From: CAYMAZ01 sp964388575
GTDB lineage: Bacteria; Bacteroidota; Bacteroidia; Bacteroidales; DTU049
Reading direction: 5' to 3'
Assembly: GCA_964388575.1 (NCBI GenBank)
Contig: CAYMAZ010000020.1
Coordinates: forward strand, 1-57,755
DNA length: 57,755 nucleotides
Positions within the stretch are counted from its first letter, which is position 1, and each line of letters opens with the position of its first letter. Shown here piece by piece: positions 53,701 through 57,755 of this stretch. Under the pieces are notes generated by a model, which did not search any database, was not told the origin of the DNA, and saw nothing but the letters and a program-made list of their open reading frames with translations. Both the position numbers and the translations under genes were made by a program.

Positions 53701-56339
53701 CCACTTTCGAGCACGTTGGCAATATTGAATGTGTATGATCGTTCAGTGAATAAATATGGCAACTGTTCGTTGGTTCTCGGTTTGAGGATACCAACATAGG
53801 AACTGAACGGACTCACATTGACACTGATAAAATCAATGCTAAATTCGCCTCCGGGTTCATAGACACGGGTTTCAATGTTTGCACTGATTATCCCGGGGGC
53901 ATTTTCAATTTTCAGATCAGGTGTAATTGTGGCCTTGCCGTTTTCATCAAGTCTGCCTCTGAAAAAAGGAAACAGATCTGATGAAAAATTAATTGCAGGG
54001 TCATCAAAAACAAATTTCGGATATTTTGGAAAAGTTGTGTTAGTTCTTTGAAAAGTAACATCAGATTCGACTTTCAGGTTTGCTGCAGAAGCCCCATGAA
54101 GCCATTGGGCATTGATCTGAATTTCTCCAGGGTCCGATTTAGAAATGAATTTTTCTCCGGGATCAATGTCTATTCTCAATCTGTTTGGCTTAATGGACTC
54201 AATTCTCAAGTTGTGGTTAAAAGTGTTTTTTCCAACCCTGGCGATGAGTCTGTATATGCCGGTTGGTGCATCCTGCACTGTTGCAGTGTGAAAAGCATAA
54301 AAACCGTTTAATCCTGATGTTACTGACTGTTTTTCAATTAAAATTCCTCTTGGATTATACAATTCAAAAATTACAGGATGGTCCTTTGGTAACGAATTTT
54401 GCTGATCTTCAAGAATGAATGAGACAAACAACGAATCGCCGGGACGCCAAACACCACGCTCGCCGTAAAGCAGTCCTTTCAGTCCCTTCTTAACATCTTC
54501 GCCTGACACATCAAAAGAACTCAGTGAAAGAGAATTTCCATCTCCGAGCTTGAGATAGGATTGTTTTCCATCCTTTTCTGCAATTATTAAATATGGATTA
54601 TTGTCAGTTTTTAATCGGCACATCCCATCTTGATCAGTTTTTAATTCTGAAATAGTTTGAAGCTGAAAATCAAGGAGTTTGATATTGACGTCCTTAATTG
54701 GATCTGCTGTGATCAGATCTGTAGAAAAAATGAAGAGTTCCCCATCTTCACCAGATTTGGCCATCAGCCCGATATCCGTTGCAAGGATATTTGTGACTAC
54801 TTTTTTTCCGTAATAATAGGATCTTGAACATGGATCATCACGTTCATACCAATCATAATAATAGTAATCATCATCATACCAATCAGAGGAATATTCCCAG
54901 TTTTCTTCATTTTCGTCCATCACTTCATTATAGAAACCGAAAACATTGTTATCCTGTTCTGACGACAGATTGTTACATTCAATTGTGATAAACTCAGGTC
55001 TGAAACTAATCTCAATAGTATAGATGGCCCCAGGTTCTATTTTTATAAATTCAGAGATGTCGAGGAAATAAGTATTCCATCTGTTGAAATCAGCTACCTG
55101 CCCAAGAGAAATGGTTTTTTTCAGGACAGTTCGTCCCACTCTGGAAATCTGACTGTTTCCGGAAAGTTCATTAACCTGAAGAAATTGGGGTATGTTGTTC
55201 TGAAAGATTTTGATAATTCTAACGTCAATTGCCTTCAGGTTTACCGCCTCAAACGGAACAATCATACCGTCTGTTGATGGCAATATCGTTCCGTCTGAAA
55301 TGAATCGAACATTAGGAGATACATTTTCAAACCGGATACGCTCAGAATACTCTTTTCCAAGATCCTTTCCGTTTATGTTCCTGAGTCTGGCAGAAATGGA
55401 CAGATATTCTTCTTCAGGAATTTCTGATGCTGGATATAAGTAGAGTTCGTGAAAATTGATGACATAACTGTAATTAAAGAACTTCCCAAGTTTAATTTTT
55501 CCTTCAAGTTCCTGGGTTTCATGCAGGGGGTCACTGAATCTGACAATGATAACTTCTTCAGGAAAACGGTGGGTTTCAACATCAGTAATCGCAAATTCAT
55601 TGATGCCGTGAATTGTATAAGACAGAGTGCCTGTTTTATTCACTCCGATACTTTTTCCGTTGTATAAAATTGTAACTTCAGAGGTTTTGGTTCCACGGGT
55701 GATACTGTCAATAGTGAACATATGTTTGCGTTTTCCCGCATCCTGTGACCAGGAAACAGGCAGGTTCCGACCGTTTTGCTGAGCTGTAACAATTCCCGAA
55801 ACATTTTCCTTTGTTTCAGTATCAGCTGTGAGGATGTATCCGGTCAAACGTTCTTTGCTTAGATCCTGAACAGTATATGCCCTTGATGATTCCAAAGCTA
55901 TTTCAAAATCCTGTCCGATTGTGTGAAAGCCGAAAACCAGCGTATTGAGTGAATCAGGAACCTGGATGAGTTTTGAAAGTTTAAAACTGGCTTCATAATA
56001 TGTGTTTGAAGGGAGCTTCTCTGATGGCTGAAATTGAATTGTCCGGGAATCTTTCCAGTATGCTGTTCCTTTAATTGCCGGTTTAAAACTAAATAAGGCT
56101 GGATCTGCTGGTTGAAGTATCATGAGTGAATCAGCAGCATCAAAATTGAGTCTCACAATAATGTCCGAATCCGAAGAAACGGGACCTGCAGTGAACCCAT
56201 CAACAAATTCACGAAAAGCAGGATCTACAGTAATGCTTTTAACCTGTTCTGCTGTAGTACGACGACATGATTCAAGAAAGAAAAGTGAGCAGGTAACAAT
56301 GATCAGTACAGAAAAAAAAGAAAGCAATTTTGATTTCAT
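50763..56339 (-). CDS. Bacterial alpha-2-macroglobulin family lipoprotein (YfhM-like)
   Basis: This 1858-aa protein starts with a lipoprotein signal ending FLESC, where C25 would be lipidated and hold it in the periplasm. It has the bacterial alpha-2-macroglobulin layout: macroglobulin (MG) domains, a bait-like region, and the thioester C1401-S-E-Q in YPHGCSEQTISGAFPMLY, followed by the alpha-alpha toroid of the thioester domain. In E. coli YfhM is linked with PBP1C and is thought to trap proteases that break through the outer membrane while PBP1C repairs the wall. The pbpC gene overlaps the end by 20 nt, so the same cooperation is likely. The protein is longer than E. coli YfhM, as often in Bacteroidota. 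Confidence 0.95.
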   Translation of the reverse strand: MKSKLLSFFSVLIIVTCSLFFLESCRRTTAEQVKSITVDPAFREFVDGFTAGPVSSDSDIIVRLNFDAADSLMILQPADPALFSFKPAIKGTAYWKDSRTIQFQPSEKLPSNTYYEASFKLSKLIQVPDSLNTLVFGFHTIGQDFEIALESSRAYTVQDLSKERLTGYILTADTETKENVSGIVTAQQNGRNLPVSWSQDAGKRKHMFTIDSITRGTKTSEVTILYNGKSIGVNKTGTLSYTIHGINEFAITDVETHRFPEEVIIVRFSDPLHETQELEGKIKLGKFFNYSYVINFHELYLYPASEIPEEEYLSISARLRNINGKDLGKEYSERIRFENVSPNVRFISDGTILPSTDGMIVPFEAVNLKAIDVRIIKIFQNNIPQFLQVNELSGNSQISRVGRTVLKKTISLGQVADFNRWNTYFLDISEFIKIEPGAIYTIEISFRPEFITIECNNLSSEQDNNVFGFYNEVMDENEENWEYSSDWYDDDYYYYDWYERDDPCSRSYYYGKKVVTNILATDIGLMAKSGEDGELFIFSTDLITADPIKDVNIKLLDFQLQTISELKTDQDGMCRLKTDNNPYLIIAEKDGKQSYLKLGDGNSLSLSSFDVSGEDVKKGLKGLLYGERGVWRPGDSLFVSFILEDQQNSLPKDHPVIFELYNPRGILIEKQSVTSGLNGFYAFHTATVQDAPTGIYRLIARVGKNTFNHNLRIESIKPNRLRIDIDPGEKFISKSDPGEIQINAQWLHGASAANLKVESDVTFQRTNTTFPKYPKFVFDDPAINFSSDLFPFFRGRLDENGKATITPDLKIENAPGIISANIETRVYEPGGEFSIDFISVNVSPFSSYVGILKPRTNEQLPYLFTERSYTFNIANVLESGKPISSGKVRIEVFKMEWRYWWSGYDNSASEFVYSMNSTPVTTKEIQIKNGLGIFPMNVPNEEWGKYYIRVHDPESGHTTGIVTFFDWYGYNRFAENDKTAAAMLTLSTNQRHYKTGEEIILNFNAPENSRAYVSIENGTGILETYQLQERNNQIEFKTRATAEMTPNVYISVILIQPHANTKSGLPIRLYGVVPVFVENPETKLKPVISAPEVMRPGKTSKVSISESSGRPMTYTLALVDEGLLNLTKFKTPDPHSRFYSREALGVKTWDMYKEVIGAWSGPVQRILSIGGGDDADIDPSGQRATRFKPMVKFIGPVELKKGKTNIHSIDIPEYVGSVKIMVVAGHDRAYGNAEKTTPVRNPLMLLGTLPRVIGPGETFRLPVTVFAMENHIKNVTVSLHTNNLIQNSGQKTHQLKFSKTGEQLAFFELRTSDAVGTGQIVLTAQSGNEKAVWSTEIKVRPSNPLITEVIEATISEGETWETQYTSLGIDGTNENILEISSFIPMKIDKWLTYLLNYPHGCSEQTISGAFPMLYAAQLTESNDQANKQADAKIKYAINRIQGLQLGSGGIAMWPGAQYPDDWTTSYAGHFLIEASQNGYVVSKQFLSKWKSYQQNRVKNWRHDRSVYNNDLMQAYRLYTLSLSGAAEIASMNRLAETSHLSPQAKWMLASAYAISGRSDAARRLIAKTTTNILNYSEYGYTYGSHIRDKAFILETYLRLGMNNNALNTLREIADELSTNNWLSTQTAAQSLRSVAMYLKLFPSGKQMNFTITKDNTSREYQTKNITHSAKLGTKNKDYISVANTGKGTLYVRIIKKGIPKEYETPASQNNLTMKVTYQALDGTMLNPDKITQGTIFYSNVTITHPGTLNNYSSVALTQIFPSGWEVMSDRFAFDDSGENSFTYQDIRDDRVITYFNLQKGRSINVRTRLSASFTGSFYMPLIYCEVMYNNRVNATIPGQWIQVTNPIDNITSDAIDRD

Positions 56340-56453
56340 GGGGAATACCTGTTTTAAAATTTTTACTAAATTAAAACATTATTTTCATTCTTACGTTGAA
56401 TAATCTGTTGTGCCAATGAAGAAACCTGAAAAAAAAGTCAACCTCAAAATATG

Positions 56454-56485
56454 TTAGCAAGGCAAACGGAAAAAGATTATTTTTG
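56454..56485 (+). promoter_or_regulatory. Bacteroidota promoter for the PorE-like gene
   Basis: The -7 box TATTTTTG (56478-56485) fits TAnnTTTG, and a TTAG (56454-56457) lies 20 nt upstream in place of TTTG/TTG. The start codon at 56507 is 21 nt after the box. The alpha-2-macroglobulin gene is divergent; no good box was found for it. Confidence 0.6.
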
Positions 56486-56506
56486 CATTCAATGGGTGGT
56501 GATACT

Positions 56507-57755
56507 ATGAAAAGCAGGTTTACTATTAAAACTGTCATATATTTCTTAATTATATCAGGTTTTCTGATTTCCAGTGTTTACTCACAAGATGACTGTCTCA
56601 TGCCACAAAGTAAGAAGAATCAGAAAATTTACAATGAAGCATTGGAGTTTATCGTAAAAGCTCAGGCTCCGGATTGCCGGACTCCTGAGTTTTTCTACAA
56701 TCAGGCATTTCCACTGATTCGGCAGGTAGAAAAGGCAGAGCCTGAATTTGCAGGTGCACAATATTATCTTGGGATACTCTATACTTTCAGGGTTGAAAAA
56801 CGAAATCTGAAAGCAGCTGCAAAATATTTTGAAAATGCGGTGGATCTTTGCCCTGATGAATATTTCGAAGCATGGTTCTATCTTGCACATATCGCATTTG
56901 GAAATGATAGCTTTGAACTGGCACTGGAATATATCAACAAGTTTCTAAAGTATGAAAATCGGGTGAATGATGATGAGAAGATTGTTGAAGCCAAAATGCT
57001 GAAACAGGATGCGTCAGAGATGATGAGTTTATTCGGGAACTCTGTTCCGTTTGTTCCTGTGCTTGTGAAAGGAATTTCTTCAAAATATGATGACTATCTT
57101 GTTATGATCAGCCCCGATCATGAGCTGGCTTTTTTTACACGACAGCAGCCTGTTTCAGATCGGTCTACCCCCTTTGGTACTGAGTTGAAATATGCTGAGA
57201 AGTTTTTTGTCAGCCAACGTCAGACAGATGGTGAGTTTGACAATGGAAAGATTATGGATTTCCCTTTCAATATGCGTGAAAATGAAGGAGGTGCAACAGT
57301 GACGATTGACAATAAAGAGTTGTTTTATACGGTTTGTGAAATGCAAAAATGCAGTGATATCGGAGATTATTATAATTGTGATATTTATTATTCAAAATAT
57401 GAATTTGGCTACTGGTCCGATATTGTTCCTTTACCCGGAAAGGTAAACAATCCGTGTACATGGGAAAGTCAGCCTTCAATCACATCTGACGGAAAAACTC
57501 TGTTTTTTGTCAGTAACCGACCCGGCGGTCACGGAGAATATGATATCTACTACAGCGAACGCAATACTGATGGTTCCTGGGGAGAACCTAAAAACCTTGG
57601 TAAAAAAATCAATACCCCGAAGCGTGAAGCGACACCGTTTATCCATTCAGATAGTCAGACATTGTATTTTTCATCCGACGGTCACATTGGAATGGGGGGG
57701 TATGACATCTTTTTTTCAAAAAAACTTCATGACGGAAACTGGTCTGAACCCAGAA
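56507..57755 (+). CDS. TPR/PD40 envelope protein, PorE-like, 3'-truncated
   Basis: This frame runs off the window end without a stop; about 416 residues are visible. It starts with a signal peptide (MKSRFTIKTVIYFLIISGFL, cleavage after VYSQ). The TPR-like helical part (about 25-170) includes KAAAKYFENAVDLCPDEYFE. From about residue 180 a beta-propeller of PD40-type repeats appears: PSITSDGKTLFFVSNRPGG, EYDIYYSERNTDGSWGEPKN and LYFSSDGHIGMGGYDIFFSK. A TPR-propeller layout usually continues in this phylum with a carboxypeptidase-like and an OmpA-like domain, as in PorE of the type IX secretion system. Those domains would lie beyond the window. I start at 56507; an ATG five codons earlier is less likely. 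Confidence 0.85.
   Translation, partial: MKSRFTIKTVIYFLIISGFLISSVYSQDDCLMPQSKKNQKIYNEALEFIVKAQAPDCRTPEFFYNQAFPLIRQVEKAEPEFAGAQYYLGILYTFRVEKRNLKAAAKYFENAVDLCPDEYFEAWFYLAHIAFGNDSFELALEYINKFLKYENRVNDDEKIVEAKMLKQDASEMMSLFGNSVPFVPVLVKGISSKYDDYLVMISPDHELAFFTRQQPVSDRSTPFGTELKYAEKFFVSQRQTDGEFDNGKIMDFPFNMRENEGGATVTIDNKELFYTVCEMQKCSDIGDYYNCDIYYSKYEFGYWSDIVPLPGKVNNPCTWESQPSITSDGKTLFFVSNRPGGHGEYDIYYSERNTDGSWGEPKNLGKKINTPKREATPFIHSDSQTLYFSSDGHIGMGGYDIFFSKKLHDGNWSEPR

Noticed and set aside
1..57755. CRISPR arrays, tRNA and rRNA genes
   Set aside because: I looked for regularly spaced repeats, cloverleaf-like segments ending in CCA and conserved rRNA stretches and saw none that convince.

Overview
This window looks like chromosomal DNA of a member of the Bacteroidota, probably an AT-rich, Bacteroidales-like organism. 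The evidence is TAnnTTTG-type promoter boxes, a protein with a type IX secretion (T9SS) sorting domain, a PD40/TPR envelope protein of the PorE type, RHS core remnants of the form common in this phylum, and an FtsK-LolA gene pair. No rRNA, tRNA or CRISPR array was found. Species and genus cannot be fixed from what is visible.

Positions 1-22237 (+ strand) are one long surface-polysaccharide locus, with genes overlapping or separated by at most about 120 nt. Its first part holds a GT4 glycosyltransferase (cut by the window start), a Wzx-like flippase, a GT2-like transferase, a GNAT, a FemAB-like protein and a Wzy-like polymerase. Next comes the complete three-enzyme set for UDP-N-acetyl-L-fucosamine (FnlA, FnlB, FnlC) and a GT4 that overlaps fnlC. 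The second part (11.3-22.2 kb) is unusual: a CapA-like metallophosphatase, an asparagine-synthetase homologue lacking the glutaminase cysteine, two ATP-grasp ligases, a NodB deacetylase, a GNAT, a GT4, a membrane-anchored phosphatidylserine-decarboxylase homologue, a DUF354 protein and a WbpG/WbuX-type N-acetyl-sugar amidotransferase. Several of these catalyse amide, amidine or decarboxylation chemistry, which suggests a glycan decorated with amino-acid or amidine groups. This is the best candidate for an undescribed system. A separate NodB-like gene (22358-23137) ends at a strong hairpin terminator.

Positions 23206 to about 25000 are a gene graveyard on the minus strand. RHS repeat fragments surround a RhuM-family gene that carries two in-frame stops, together with short palindromic repeats and a 53-nt direct repeat.

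From 25233 to the end the genes are mainly housekeeping and envelope functions: sucD and a SpoIID-like protein (-), a DUF748 AsmA-like protein (+), surE - small membrane protein - lpxB (-), a coiled-coil secreted protein (-), an M16 protease - dapD - PF04020 membrane protein run (-), a lipoprotein, a TPR protein and rsmA (+), a periplasmic thioredoxin and a T9SS cargo protein (+), ftsK-lolA, a DUF4412-like protein, arginine decarboxylase, and an alpha-2-macroglobulin/PBP1C pair (-). A PorE-like TPR/PD40 protein runs off the right end (+). Many of these genes serve the cell envelope: lipid A, peptidoglycan, outer-membrane lipoprotein transport and secretion.
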